Below, piece by piece: positions 41,077 to 52,800 of a DNA stretch of 64,000 nucleotides. The stretch's first letter is position 1; every line of letters begins with the position of its first letter. Under the pieces are notes generated by a model. The model ran no database searches. It was given only the letters and a program-made list of their open reading frames with translations, and was not told the DNA's origin. Source of the DNA: Karstenula rhodostoma CBS 690.94 (Eukaryota > Ascomycota > Dothideomycetes > Pleosporales > Didymosphaeriaceae); assembly GCA_010093485.1 (NCBI GenBank), contig MU001498.1, positions 797,697-861,696 of the forward strand, in the 5' to 3' direction. The translations under genes and the position numbers were made by a program.

Positions 41077-42849
41077 TCATTGATTAGCAGACCCCAAATG
41101 CTGTATCTTGACCCAACATCTCTCGAGAAGGTTTCGCAGACCATGCATATTCTCCTCATCAGCCGAGGGATCCTTCTTTTCTCGTGTGATACTATCCTCC
41201 GTACGACGTTCGGTTTCTTGGTTCCCTTCCACGTTTGTGGCCTTTTTGGGTGCCTCGAAACGTACGAACCCTGGAGATGCCCCGTCGAGCATCTCTGCAT
41301 CATTTTTTGATTCTATCACAGCTTCTCGGGTGTCTGTATCTTCCGTCGTGGAGAATAACGATAATCGATCGATGTCCACGCGACTCGTCATCGGGTGGTC
41401 CCTCGGTTTCTTCCGACAATAGTCCCCCCGCAGCCTGACCATCGCAATATGCATTCGTCGAAGAGCCTGGCGTAGATGTTCTGTTTGATCGGTTGTGTAC
41501 TCGGCTAGATCAGGTACAGTCCACTGATCGTATAGTCTGCCATGTGTCGCGGGTGATCTGGGACCTCCATAGCAGTTTAAAAACAGAAAGCATAAAAAGC
41601 AAGCACTCTTGGAAGCACCTATGATTCGCGGTCGGCGTGTGCCTTTCTGCTGCGTGGATGAAGTTTCGAACTCTGCTCGTGCTTCTTGTTGTGCGAGATG
41701 TGTGATGAGTTGGACTTCTGCGTGTACGTAGCAGGGCATTGGACGGCCCTGTATGGAGGGCTCGTTGGTCACAGACACGTATGGCCGCACGCCTTCGACC
41801 TCGAGCTTGATAGGCGGGAGAGTCTGAGGTCTTGCTCGCGAGAGATGGCGATGAATTTGGAACATCGACATTGCCGTACGCCAATAAGCCCCGATCTTGT
41901 CCACTTCTCCAACGTACTTGTTCTTCAACCAGAGACGAGCGTCGAGCTCGCAGTCGACGAGCAGTTGTTTGAATGGTACTCTTCCATTATCTGTAGTGAC
42001 ATTGAAGCATTCCTGTGAAATGTGTTCCACCTGTCGCACGACATCATCGGAGCCCTGCTCTATCTCGTCGACACTGAGACTCTCAAGTAGAGCCAACAAC
42101 TCTACGTTCAGAGCAAGGCCACGCCTGACAAGCTCGTGGCACTGCTCGGGCGGTTTCCACTTCTCGGTCGGTCTCGACTTGGGCATTCGCGTGAACGCTC
42201 GCGCCAGCTTGTCACACGGGTTCGTCCTCGTTCTACCTTTCTCGCGGAAGATGGGTGGATGCCCGACAGCTTTCCGGACGCGCTGGTAGATGCGGAGTCT
42301 GTTGAGATGCACGATCTTGGCGAAGACTCTGCGCACTGTTTCGGCTTCGGCTGTAGATTCTGACAGACAATGCCATATTTCTGCTAAGCTGCCCTTGAGC
42401 TCTTCGCTGACGCCCTCATTCGCTGCCAGCCAAAGCTTGAGTCCTGTGAGATGACCGCTGAGATCTACGCGCTCCTCGAGACACGCTGCCGTGACGCTGA
42501 AGACTGCCTCTTTCGATGCGGCGAGTAGCGCGAAGTCGTTAGCTAGTCGGTGTTCGATCTGTTCCGACAAGATGTAGTTCTCCTGGCTCTCAGCCTGTGG
42601 CTGCGGAAGATGCATATAGTCATCAATGTGTGGTGCTCCTAGCAGGGGCGGTAGGCCGACGTCTGCATCCCAGGGACATTCGCCGGTGGCTAATGCCAAG
42701 TCGACTGCTGCATGCCGGAAGGTAGTCTCGTCCTGCACCGACGTCCATATTGATTGCTCGGAAGGCGCAGTCCTGATCTCTCGACGGATAAGTGCAGACA
42801 CAGATCCACTGTTCATGGTGGATGGAGTCTCGTCCTCGATTTCGAGCAT
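41077..42849 (-). CDS. OTT_1508-like cytidine-deaminase-fold protein
   Basis: Single exon, 590 aa from the ATG at 42849 (MLEIEDETPS); the frame extends two codons further upstream only to a TTG. The zinc site of the deaminase superfamily is visible: HAE in YVHAEVQLITHL (about 376-378) and CFLC in GASKSACFLCFLFLNCYGG (about 417-420), followed by THGRLYDQW (about 435-443), typical of fungal OTT_1508-like deaminases. The N-terminal ~350 residues are helical with no recognised domain. The C-terminal ~100 are disordered and charged. Family members are predicted nucleic-acid or nucleotide deaminases, often lineage-expanded in fungi; the substrate is unknown. Divergent from the GAR synthetase gene. 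Confidence 0.8.
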   Translation of the reverse strand: MLEIEDETPSTMNSGSVSALIRREIRTAPSEQSIWTSVQDETTFRHAAVDLALATGECPWDADVGLPPLLGAPHIDDYMHLPQPQAESQENYILSEQIEHRLANDFALLAASKEAVFSVTAACLEERVDLSGHLTGLKLWLAANEGVSEELKGSLAEIWHCLSESTAEAETVRRVFAKIVHLNRLRIYQRVRKAVGHPPIFREKGRTRTNPCDKLARAFTRMPKSRPTEKWKPPEQCHELVRRGLALNVELLALLESLSVDEIEQGSDDVVRQVEHISQECFNVTTDNGRVPFKQLLVDCELDARLWLKNKYVGEVDKIGAYWRTAMSMFQIHRHLSRARPQTLPPIKLEVEGVRPYVSVTNEPSIQGRPMPCYVHAEVQLITHLAQQEARAEFETSSTQQKGTRRPRIIGASKSACFLCFLFLNCYGGPRSPATHGRLYDQWTVPDLAEYTTDQTEHLRQALRRMHIAMVRLRGDYCRKKPRDHPMTSRVDIDRLSLFSTTEDTDTREAVIESKNDAEMLDGASPGFVRFEAPKKATNVEGNQETERRTEDSITREKKDPSADEENMHGLRNLLERCWVKIQHLGSANQ

Positions 42850-43206
42850 CTTCAATTGGAATTGCTAGCGAGTCGCTGAATTTTTTGGTGTGGGCCGGGA
42901 TACCATGAAACGAGAAGGAATTGGCTGGCCGAACCGAGGCAACTGTCTAATCGCAGATGAAAAGGACGAACAAGATAAGTTTCAGCGAATAACTACGATG
43001 CATCCATTTTCGCGACGGCTGTTGAGCACCCAAGGTTCGTCCGGTACCTGAGATGGATCTGCAATGACCTCATGCCGCCGAACCCCTGCACGTCTGCAAA
43101 TTACCCCACGGCGGGGCGCGCATCCTGGACCCTGAGGAAAAATCCTTGACCATATGACCATTAGCACAACAACACAAAATCACACTTGAATTCTTCCAAT
43201 TACACA
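42850..43206. promoter_or_regulatory. Divergent deaminase/GARS promoter region
   Basis: 357 bp between start codons. No site that I can name with support. The last ~40 bases before the GARS ATG are CA-rich (ACACAACAACACAAAATCACAC-like), as in many fungal leaders. Confidence 0.35.
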
Positions 43207-44565
43207 ATGACCGACATACTCCGCGTCCTCCTCGTCGGCAACGGCGGCCGTGAACACGCCATCTCCTGGAAACTCGCCCAATCACCCCGCATCGAGCAAA
43301 TTTACGTCGTCCCCGGTAACGGCGGCACCGCGTCCTCCGCAAAAACCACAAACGTCCCCTCAATCAAGCAGGAAGATTTCCCCGCCTTGGTCGAATTCGC
43401 GAAAGAGAAGAACATCAACCTCCTCGTCCCCGGCCCCGAGGCACCGCTGGTCGACGGCATCGTGGACTACTTCGAAAAGCATGGCGATAAGAGCGTGCGG
43501 TCATTTGGGCCGAGCGAGGCAGCGGCGCGAATGGAGGGGAGCAAGACGTTCAGCAAGGACTTCATGAAGAGGAATAACATCCCCACCGCGGCGTACGAGA
43601 ACTTCAGTGATTTCGACAAGGCGACGGCATATCTGGACTCGATACAGCACAATGTGGTCATCAAGGCGTCGGGACTCGCAGCAGGAAAGGGTGTTATTAT
43701 CCCACAGACAAAGGAGGAAGCACATGCTGCGCTCAAGGACATTATGCTGGATAGGGAGTTCGGAACCGCGGGCGACGAGGTCGTGATCGAGGAGTTCCTT
43801 GAGGGCGACGAGCTGTCTATCTTAACGTTCTCGGATGGCACGACGATCAAGTCGCTACCACCTGCGCAAGATCACAAGAGAATCGGCGACGGCGACACCG
43901 GTCCGAACACCGGTGGCATGGGCACGTACGCACCCACGCGCATCGCACCACCCGAGATCATCGACGCGGTCCACAAGGATATCCTTCAGCCGACCGTCGA
44001 CGGCATGAAGAAGGAGGGCTACACCTTCAAGGGCGTGCTGTTCACAGGATTGATGATGACGAAGCAGGGTCCGAAGGTGCTGGAATACAACGTCCGGTTC
44101 GGCGACCCCGAGACGCAGAGTTTGCTTGCGCTCATGGAGAGTGACCTCGCCGAGGTCATGGTTGCGTGCGCAGAGGGCAGGCTATCAGAGGTAGATGTCA
44201 AGGTGGGGAACAAGTCTGCAGCTACGGTTGTGGTGGCTGCGGGCGGGTACCCAGGCTCGTATGCGAAGGGGACGGTTATGACGCTCGATCAGGTGCCGGA
44301 AGGTATGCGCTCCCTTTTTTCCAAATGTCAATCTTTGCAATGGGTGAATTGGTACTAATCCCACACAGATGTCGTCCTCTTCCACGCCGGAACATCCCTC
44401 ACAGATAGCACCCTCAAGACTGCAGGCGGTCGCGTCATCGCATCTACGGCAACAGCAGCCACACTGGAAGAGGCCGTCGCCAAGGCGTACAAGGGCGTCG
44501 ACTGCATACACTTCGAAGGCATGCAGTACCGGAAAGATATCGCTGGCCGGGCGCTGAAGAAGTAA
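43207..44565 (+). CDS. ADE5: Phosphoribosylamine-glycine ligase (GAR synthetase), stand-alone
   Basis: Exons 43207-44302 and 44369-44565 (430 aa). The 66-nt intron has a GTATGC donor, a GGTACTAATC branch and a CACAG acceptor; the split codon gives Asp. Full GARS fold: LLVGNGGREHAI (N domain), PEAPLVDGI, the ATP-grasp loop IKASGLAAGKGV and the GNTGGMGTY-like PNTGGMGTYAP, EYNVRFGDPE with metal-binding Glu/Asn, and a C domain ending RKDIAGRALKK-stop. It makes glycinamide ribotide in purine synthesis. In yeast and most ascomycetes GARS is fused to AIR synthetase (Ade5,7); here a stop follows the GARS domain directly and no AIRS sequence lies downstream. Confidence 0.93.
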
Positions 44566-44814
44566 ATGGATTGCATATACCAGGTGGGCATGTGTAGACA
44601 AAATAAATCGTCACGTGACTTTTACAATCCGATCAATCCTTTTTGTATGATTGCCTTGCGGTACTGTCCTTTACGTCAGTGACGTCCTCTTATTCAGGCT
44701 TTGTCTAGTGTGTGAGAGGTTTTTGTTCCTACACACTGGAAAACCTGTGGATCGTTCAGACGTAAAAGATCTGGGGACAGCTTTGTCCCCGAAAAAAGAA
44801 AGAGAAATTGACTC
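44566..44814. other. GARS 3' flank
   Basis: Contains a short inverted repeat GGGGACAGC/TTTGTCCCC at about 44774-44792. No gene seen. Confidence 0.35.
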
Positions 44815-45475
44815 GTTTTCTAGCGCCAAGGTGTTGCATGGAGGCGCAGCAACCAACACTGCAATCTTTAGCTCGGACGAGGAGGTCGGATACACACGTG
44901 ATCAGGCTGAAGTGACTGTGGGAGGCTAGTGCCCACAGCAGACAACATTACAGTTTCTAGCGCCAATAAGAAGTTTGGCAGGGCTTACTCAGCCTGGTAG
45001 CATGCATGATGGAAACTGCCTCGTAATTGCCTTGTTGTGACATGACAACGCAATCTTTAGCCCCGAAGAGGAGGTCGATTTGCGCTTGATTGGACGCTCG
45101 AAAGCTGCGAATACGGAAGACAATGGTTTCTAGCAGCTTTTGCAGCTCAACATACCAATTTCTAGTCTTGATGATGAGGTGGGCTGGCCGTGATTGGGTG
45201 CTTTGACCTTGTGAGATGGAAGATAAGGGTTATCAGTAGAAGTATGCTTTGGGCAGCTGCAGACCGGTTTGCACGTGTGCTGTGCTGTTATTTGTACTTT
45301 CATTCTTAGTTTCGACGAGTAAGTCTAGTGGGTTTGACTGGGTACTTTGAGCTGTGAACACGGGACACTTGGATTGGATAGGTTGCTGCCTTGTAGTTGC
45401 TGCAAGATCTGCAGTACCTAGCTCCAAAAAGAAGGTAAAGATAAGGCGTGATTGAGTGGTTTTTTCCTTGGAAAA
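44815..45475. repeat. Degenerate dispersed/tandem repeat block
   Basis: Five related segments start at about 44863, 45052, 45157, 45301 and 45412. Each has a (T)CTTTAGC-like start, a GA-rich middle (GACGAGGAGGTCGG, GAAGAGGAGGTCGA, GATGATGAGGTGGG, and more decayed forms), then CGTGATTGGGTGCTTTGA-like sequence. A second motif, TTTCTAGCGCCA, alternates with them at ~44815, 44951 and, in decayed form, 45125. No coding potential follows from the repeats. Confidence 0.5.
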
Positions 45476-46989
45476 TCCAGCGAGGCGGCGAGTGGTGCAG
45501 GGGAGATACGTGTTGAGGCTGAAGTGCTCTAGGGCTCTGGCGCATGCACGTGATGCGGTCAGCTTCGGCTTAGTTCTAGTCGTTACTCGTCTGCACGTGG
45601 AGACTGGTTGGTAACCGATCTCAGCCTGGTGATGTACGCATATGAATCAACAAGCGGAGAGTCCTGGCAGTGCAGTTCCAACCAGAACACAATCTAGATA
45701 GGGTTGACACGTTCCAGTTTTTCCACACCCAGCTATGGTAACTGTGAACGGCCTCAAAATTTGGCACATTGTCAGTGACAGAGCTTTGCCAATAACTCCT
45801 CGAATTATGTGTTTCCCAGCCCAACAGACTCCCGAGCTCCTCGAAACTGATACAAGAACACTACATGCCTCACACCCGCATCAGCTTCTCAAGCTCAGAA
45901 ATACCGCTCACTGGCTTTTTGTGTGGTGACCTTCCACACGAATTGAAACGTATTGTATTGATACGACAAAACTACGTGCGCGTACCTTTTCGTATCCATT
46001 ATGGTACCGGACAGTGATAAAACCTCGTAGGAGGACAAGCATGGGACCCTTGAAAAAAGAGTGTCTCTCTTTTCTTTGCCCTGCTTACGCCTGAGAACTT
46101 GTTTGAAGGTGGTCCGGCGCCCGACGTGGCTGTCCCGACTGTGGTCAGCTCGCCGAAGAGAGATCAGCGGGTCTCCCTACCCAGAGTACCGAGCCGGCCC
46201 CGATCTTGGCCTTAGGATACAGTTCTTGCAATGGACGGCTATGAAAGAATAATCCCGGACAACAGTCTTGCGTTGAGTTTTCCTCTTTAAGCTTTGGAGG
46301 TGGCGCCGGTGGAAAGCGGGTGGAGAGAGGGTGGAGAGTGGATGGCAGGGGAGAGACAACGCGACGTCTTCACTTCGTGCCGATCTGCAGCACTTTGCAT
46401 AGTGGAGGGGAAAGAGCGGTGAAGGTCGGGTAGGCTGGCGGACTCGTGCAGTGAGCCGCATGCGTTGGGTGTCAGGCATCTGCTTCAGTGCCCCGTTACC
46501 CCTCGGTGCAGCCCTTCGGGATTTTCGCCCCCGGTTACGCTGGATGCAGACTGATGCTGTTGCCGACAAAGAATACTCAGCGGGTGACATTGCATTTCTG
46601 GACAAGGCCGTATTCGTTGAGACAGTACGAGGCTCACTTTTAACGGGCGAGATCAAAAGTTCGATCCGCACAGTCACTTCTCAAGGGAACAAGAACGGTG
46701 TGATATGAAAATTGAAGTCATTATCATTCAAGAAAAACTATGGGATTCTTTTGGGTGACATTCGGCTTTTCACATTCGCGCACACAATCAGTGAAGTCAA
46801 GCCCTCAAGGCCCATTCGCCCGCAAGCATGTCCAGCATCAGAATAAATCTACTCCTGCGACTCATAGTCGGCGGCGTGATGTTTTGTGCGCAACACTAAG
46901 TGTCAAGGCTTGTCGTTTTGTACCTGCGTACTGAAGAGGAAAAATCGTGAAGTCATCAATGCATTCACAGTAAAACTTCGTCATATTCT
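45476..46989. other. Gene-poor repeat-flanked stretch
   Basis: No gene-like frame that I trust. A G/A-rich stretch at 46304-46352 (GGTGGAGAGAGGGTGGAGAG) has an inverted counterpart at 48146-48184. Confidence 0.35.
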
Positions 46990-47847
46990 TTAGTAACGTA
47001 CCGCAGCAATGACTTGTCTCATGGCGCTTCCGGTTCCAGCGACCAGACGATCGTCTGTATCCTTTGCCGCAAAACAGACCAAAATAGATATCTGTCGACT
47101 CTGCGGGGGTACCATCCACAAAGAGGCAGAGCCTTGAGAGATTGCTGGAGCCATAGGATGATTTGCCATGTTTCCACAGGGATGAACATGTGGGTAACTG
47201 TAGGTAGAGCCAGGTAATGTGCTCTTGGATGATAATGTACCCTCGTTGGATGAGGTGCTGTATAGGGGCTGGCGCTGCTGATTGATATGATTGTCGAAAT
47301 TGGAAGTACCGCCGTCAAAACCTGGTTCGGCGAAGTAGCGATCACCTGCAAAAAACGGAAAGTTTTCGACTTCCTGGAACGGCTTGTTGGGTCCAGGTCC
47401 ATGTGGCATGCCAGTGCTGGAATTCAAAACGGGGCAACCGAGATGGTTATCATTGTAACTACCAGGAGCGGACATCGTGCACAGTTCCGCCGGATTGGTG
47501 ACAGTAGAGACTGCGAATGCTGGAGCGTACAGTATATGTGGTACTACTTGAGATTGAGGCGACAATTGCAGTCTTTCAGGAATCCCCAGAGGGTAAATGC
47601 AAAATCGCTGGACATTGCCGTGGCAGAGCATCTGTGGCAGTCTTATGGTGTTCTGTGCCATCAATGGCTCTCCACGCGTGGAGATGATATTTGTCTGCGT
47701 GGAGTAGGCAAGGGCCGATGCGATGCGGGGGCATGGGTAGTATGACCCGGAAAATTGCGATAGGATGCGTTGAATACGGGATTTGGACAGTTTAGGAGAA
47801 GCTGGGGTTTCTTCGTAGCGATGGAGACGCCACATGCACGCAGTCAT
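46990..47847 (-). CDS. Uncharacterised open frame, possible gene or element remnant
   Basis: An uninterrupted frame of 285 codons from the ATG at 47847 (MTACMWRLHRYEETP) to a stop at 46990. Composition is rich in Ser, Pro, Asn and Gln, with no recognisable domain or membrane segment. At the GC content of this region an open frame of this length is unlikely by chance, but codon use is not clearly that of the neighbouring genes. It lies in a gene-poor, repeat-rich stretch between two inverted G/A-rich sequences, so a remnant of a mobile element is an alternative to a lineage-specific gene. Confidence 0.35.
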   Translation of the reverse strand: MTACMWRLHRYEETPASPKLSKSRIQRILSQFSGSYYPCPRIASALAYSTQTNIISTRGEPLMAQNTIRLPQMLCHGNVQRFCIYPLGIPERLQLSPQSQVVPHILYAPAFAVSTVTNPAELCTMSAPGSYNDNHLGCPVLNSSTGMPHGPGPNKPFQEVENFPFFAGDRYFAEPGFDGGTSNFDNHINQQRQPLYSTSSNEGTLSSKSTLPGSTYSYPHVHPCGNMANHPMAPAISQGSASLWMVPPQSRQISILVCFAAKDTDDRLVAGTGSAMRQVIAAVRY

Positions 47848-49895
47848 GCAATGTATCAAGGCGTCTCCACGTTAAGCTCCCATTGCTTCGGTAGACAGCA
47901 CTTTGCTATACGACGTTTTTGACAAGTACAAATACTGGAAGTGGCTAATAGCTATATCGGTACCTGCGACAGCGGGACGCCGCTTCTAGTCTAGACGTGT
48001 AGTATAAAACTAGGATCCTGTTATTGAAAAGACTAACTAGACAAAGGGATAGTAATAGTTGAGTGTTAAGATGCTGTGCAACGCAGGGGTGGAAAGAAGG
48101 GTAATAAAGATAACAAACCTAGGGGGCTGATAGGGTAACTGCACTGCTCTCCACTCTCTCCACCCCCTCTCTCCACCTATCCACCATTTCTGATCATCCA
48201 GAATCCATCATCCATCACTAGTCTGCATAGCTTTTTTGGCATTGCGATGGCGACGCAGCGCACGCAGTAACGTTTTGCGGCGGTGGCCCAGAAGGACTGC
48301 GAGAACCCTTGTCCTTGTCGCCGCCTTTCACTCCATCCACCTCTAGAGCAACTCGTTTGCTCCAACAGGGTGGCCTGGGCGTCGTAGTCTGGCGTCATAG
48401 GCCTAGCTAAATTGGCACCATGAATTAATTGTTGACTAATATTCAGAACTGGTTGTATTAGACGGTAACGTAGTCGAGCGGGGTCTAGTCCTAAAGTAGA
48501 TTGAGTGAACGTATATGCCACATTAAAGTGTATATAAGAGAGTATGTAGGGGATATTGTTCAGGTTCCTGATAGAGGAGAACTAATAGCATTATCATTAT
48601 AAACAAATACAAGATGACCTTGTTTCTTATACCTTCCGTGTGAATAATGTCGCTCCCAATAAATAACAGGACCCTTACGGATGCTCGGCTAAAAGTAAGA
48701 GAAACATATATTATCAGAGGGCTGGATGGACAGTAGACTAGACGCGAGAATTGCTATGCTTTACGAGAATAAGATAAGTCTACAGGATAAGGCAAAGGGG
48801 ACAAGTAAATGGTACATATATAGCCTTTATAGTAAGGCTGGGGTAGAGCACAGCTGGGCAGGCGCCGAGCGTACCACGTCGAAACAATATATAGTTTTAA
48901 AAGGCGCAACAAAAGGCATATATTAAGATAGCCCTAGGATAAACTTCACCAGATGCGAGCTTTCTATATAAGCCTTGTAGCCGACAAAAGCATCGTAGAT
49001 AACAAGACTAAGTCCAGCCTCGTACCGAAGCCGATTAAACCCGGCGCCACTGCATTGTCGCAGACTGCGGGCAGCGTGAACGAACCAACAGAGAGGACGC
49101 ATCCCGTGCCGATAAGAAACATGGTATAGTTAAATACTTGATGGTGTGTGGTCTGCCCTCGCGCGATCTACCCAAACCGCGACCTAGGGGAAAGAGCGGG
49201 CGTTAGGCGGATCCAACGAGTTTCTGGTCCGAGTTCCTGTTCTCTGGATTCTATTTTTGTAAAGCTCAATAGAGAAGCAGCTATATAACAGTTCTCCACA
49301 ATGATCCCCGCGCACACCTCTTAAAGTAGCAAACATGATACTTGCACGCTAACAGCAGCACCAGCTAGACTGTGCACCATCTGATGATGCGAGATTTTGC
49401 CGCGCTTACACTTAATGCACCAGCCAGACGCCAAGTGGGCGACCCGTACGACACACCCTCGTCAGCGAGCTGAATGCATGTCACCGGCTACAGGATGAAG
49501 TCCGATGCGCATCGCCTTCCTTTCAAAACCTCAGTAAGACGGATTTGCTGGTACCAGCACTCACAGCCGTCTCAATCTTTCTCCAAAGATGCAACAGTTG
49601 AGCGACAAGGGTAGAGTCGAGGAGATTAAGAATGTAACAAAAACCACAACGAGGCTAAGTTTCGCAAACGTCACAACTGATCTTTGTTCCGCGGAATGAG
49701 CAGACCGATAACGATTGCATAAGCTTCGCGGCGCACACGGACCTTAGGAAGCAAAGTAAGGCAATTAGAGCCGGTGTACACGGCATCTAGGCACGCCCAA
49801 AGCTCGAGTGGTTACAACAAGTTCGTATTCGATTTGTTATCTCGTCAGCTTGTGTTGGTGGTAGCCCAGAACGGCTTGGTAGACGCCTCCTTCCA
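47848..49895. other. AT-rich decayed stretch
   Basis: Particularly 48.4-49.0 kb is rich in TA, with TATATA and AATAAG-type words and many stops in all frames. The look is of sequence degraded by C-to-T change, such as old transposon copies after repeat-induced mutation. I could not identify any transposase or reverse transcriptase motif, nor paired LTRs. Confidence 0.4.
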
Positions 49896-52800
49896 TCATC
49901 TCCCACGTTCATGGATCTTTTGATGCCTCCTTAAATCGTTTTTCCGAGTGAAAGCTTTCCCACACTCCTCGCATTCGTTGAGTCTGATCCCTTTGTGGCT
50001 TCTCACGTGGTCTTCTAGGATGAGCTTGCGTGTGAAGGATTTCCCACATAGGGGACAAGTATGCGTCGCCTTTGTCTTCTTGATATGAGTCGAGTTGAAG
50101 CGCACTGCGAGATCACTAATTTCCGGGTGGAAAGAACGGGTGTGTCTACTTATCAATGAGCGCAGACACTTCATCTACCTAGGGGGGCTCACTCACTTTT
50201 CTAGGTCTTTGGAATTGGCAAAACCCTCAGCGCCGAGACAGTCGGGAACCTCGCACTGGAATGGACGTTCGTGTATGTTGACATGGCGTTTCTTGGCCCT
50301 GCCTTCCCTGAACCCTTCCGAAAAGTACATGCAAGTTATCTTTGTGCACTTGTATGGTCTTTCGTTATCGTAGAACTGCTTGAATGTCTCCAATTCAGTG
50401 CCCTTGAGCTTGGAGGCCGTATCCTCCACGAGTTTTCTGTTGCGGTTAAGCGCTTCTTCGAGGGCCTTGATGCTGACTCTGTGCCGTGCTTCAAATCCTT
50501 TCTTCTGGAAGGTGTAGATGTGACTTGTTAAAGCTACTAGATCTTCGTAGAAGTCTTGTTCTTCGAAACTCTTGCAGGTTTCTCGACATTCATCCACGAT
50601 GTTCTCAGGCTCGTGAAAATTCTCCTCGTGGTAATGATCCATGAAGTTGTCAATTGCGTGCGACATCTCTCTGATAAGCTCTTCGGCTTTCGTCCAATCC
50701 TCGAGGAGTTCTTTTCCAAATTTTACGAATGCATTCACGTGCTGAAACCATTTTGCGACCGCGTAGTCTTGAAATGCAAATTGCCCCTCAAGCATCATCT
50801 TGCGAAGCTCTGGTTTCTCGATCGGAACTTTCGTCTGGAAGCACGGAAATGTAAGATATTGAAGGCACAAGGTGGCAAGCTCACATTCCACGGACGGCTG
50901 ATCAATGTCTCCGGTAGCTTTTGTCAGGTAGCTGCGACATTAGCATACGTTGGTGACAACCAAGAGTTGTACTTACTATCGTGCTGTGCTATGCACCAAT
51001 GAGACACAGTTCCCGGATACAGTGACTAGAGAGCCACATATATCGTGAATATCTTCTCGAAAACGACGATCTTCGTAATCTATTTTGCGGCTGTCGATGT
51101 CGATAGAGAGGGCTACTTGGATCTCCCGCCAAGCCAGCTGCCTTTGAGCGCAGACCATCCAACCCAAAAGTTTTTTCACTCTTGGCCATTCAACGGCGTG
51201 TGTTCTTTTGATGCGCCTTAAAATTCTTTCATACCTTCGCGGGGTTAGGAATTTGGAAGGTATGGATAAGGTAGAAGGCCTCATCTCCAACTTACGCTTC
51301 TTTCAAACCATCTGGAAAGTTGTTTTCACTTATAGCATCTAACAGATCTCCTCGGGTTGGCTGTTGAAAAAGGTTGTCCATGACTAGCTTAGCATACAAG
51401 AACATACCTTGAATGTCAGTCTTTTGATCAGTGTCTTAAGGTAGCGTACATACCTTTGGCTCGTGCCACGGTCAGGTTTCGGAGGTATTCTTTCGCCTCA
51501 TTGTTAAACGGTTCGTGCTTTACCGCGATGCGGTCCACCCAGATGCGAACGTAGCTGTGGATATCCTGTCGATTGTCTGCTTCAGACATAGAAACGATTT
51601 TCGGTACGATCTTGCTCGAAGACGGATTGTGAAGAGCTCGTTTTATGTCGCCGTATTCCTGGCTGACAACCATTACACGGAGCTTTCCTGGTTCACTGGT
51701 ATCACATTGAGTGACCATTCCGATCAGAAAATCCAGAAGTTGCTTGCGTTCCAACTGCTCACATTCGTCGAGACCATCAATGATGATAAACATCTTTTCT
51801 GGTATCGAGCAAAAGTCTTCAAACAGCTTCTTAGCTCGCTCTATGGATCGAAGCACTGGTTCGCCGCTTCCAGTCCGCTTCGTGTAGCAAGGTGGTAACA
51901 TGTCAGGGTACTGGTCCAATAGTTGATGCATCAGTCCTTTCAGAACATCTACAGCAGTATTGCATCCTTGACCTTCGTAGTGGCAGTAGAAGTAGCTCGT
52001 GATGTAAGAACTTTTCGATTGACACTCAGCAATAAGACTCGAGGCCAGTATGGTTTTTCCTGTTGACCATTAGTCCTCAGAATCATGTCCAGTTTGGGGA
52101 AGTTATCCCCACCAGCTCCGGGCATGCCAGTGAGCCAGACTATTGGTGTAGTTGGATCTTAACGATTGATGTCAGCGTCATAACATTCCTTGCATGGCGA
52201 TGGTCATGCTCACTGTCTGCGTCCACCCAGTCTTTGATTTTTTCATCCTTCATAATCCATTTCCCAGTGTTTTTGTATGTTGCCCGGATCTCGTTAAAAT
52301 TGGCATGATCTTCATCTTGCACAGATCCGACTGCGAACCACTCCCTCACTGCTGCTAACTTCTTATTCCGTTCTTCCAGGACCAACTCGTCGAGCTTCGT
52401 CTTCATCTCCGCTACGTCCAGCTGATAGAGGCGGTACTGTGAAACCGTTGCTCGCCGTTCCACGAGGTCCTTGTGGCGAGCAAGACTTTTTTTTATGCCA
52501 CCAAACTTTGTCTCAAAGTCTTTCCACATGGCGCGAAAGAACTTTCTCCATCCTTTGTACAATGCACTTAGCTAAGAGCAAAGATGGGGGATGTCTGAAC
52601 TTACGACCCCCAGAAAAGAATCGCATAGCTTGCTGGTGAAATTCAAGAATGTCAATATACATCAGCTCCAAAGCCTGAGTCATGTGTGGGTTCTCCTTGA
52701 AAAGCTCCTCATATTCTTGCAGCAGGGGCAACTGTTCTCCTATCTCGTAGTAGGCTTCCAACAATGTCTCGAACGACTCGATAACTGTGCTGGCAGTCTA

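Noticed and set aside
48400..49000. Retrotransposon in the AT-rich stretch
   Set aside because: No reverse transcriptase, integrase or transposase motifs and no paired LTRs could be identified.
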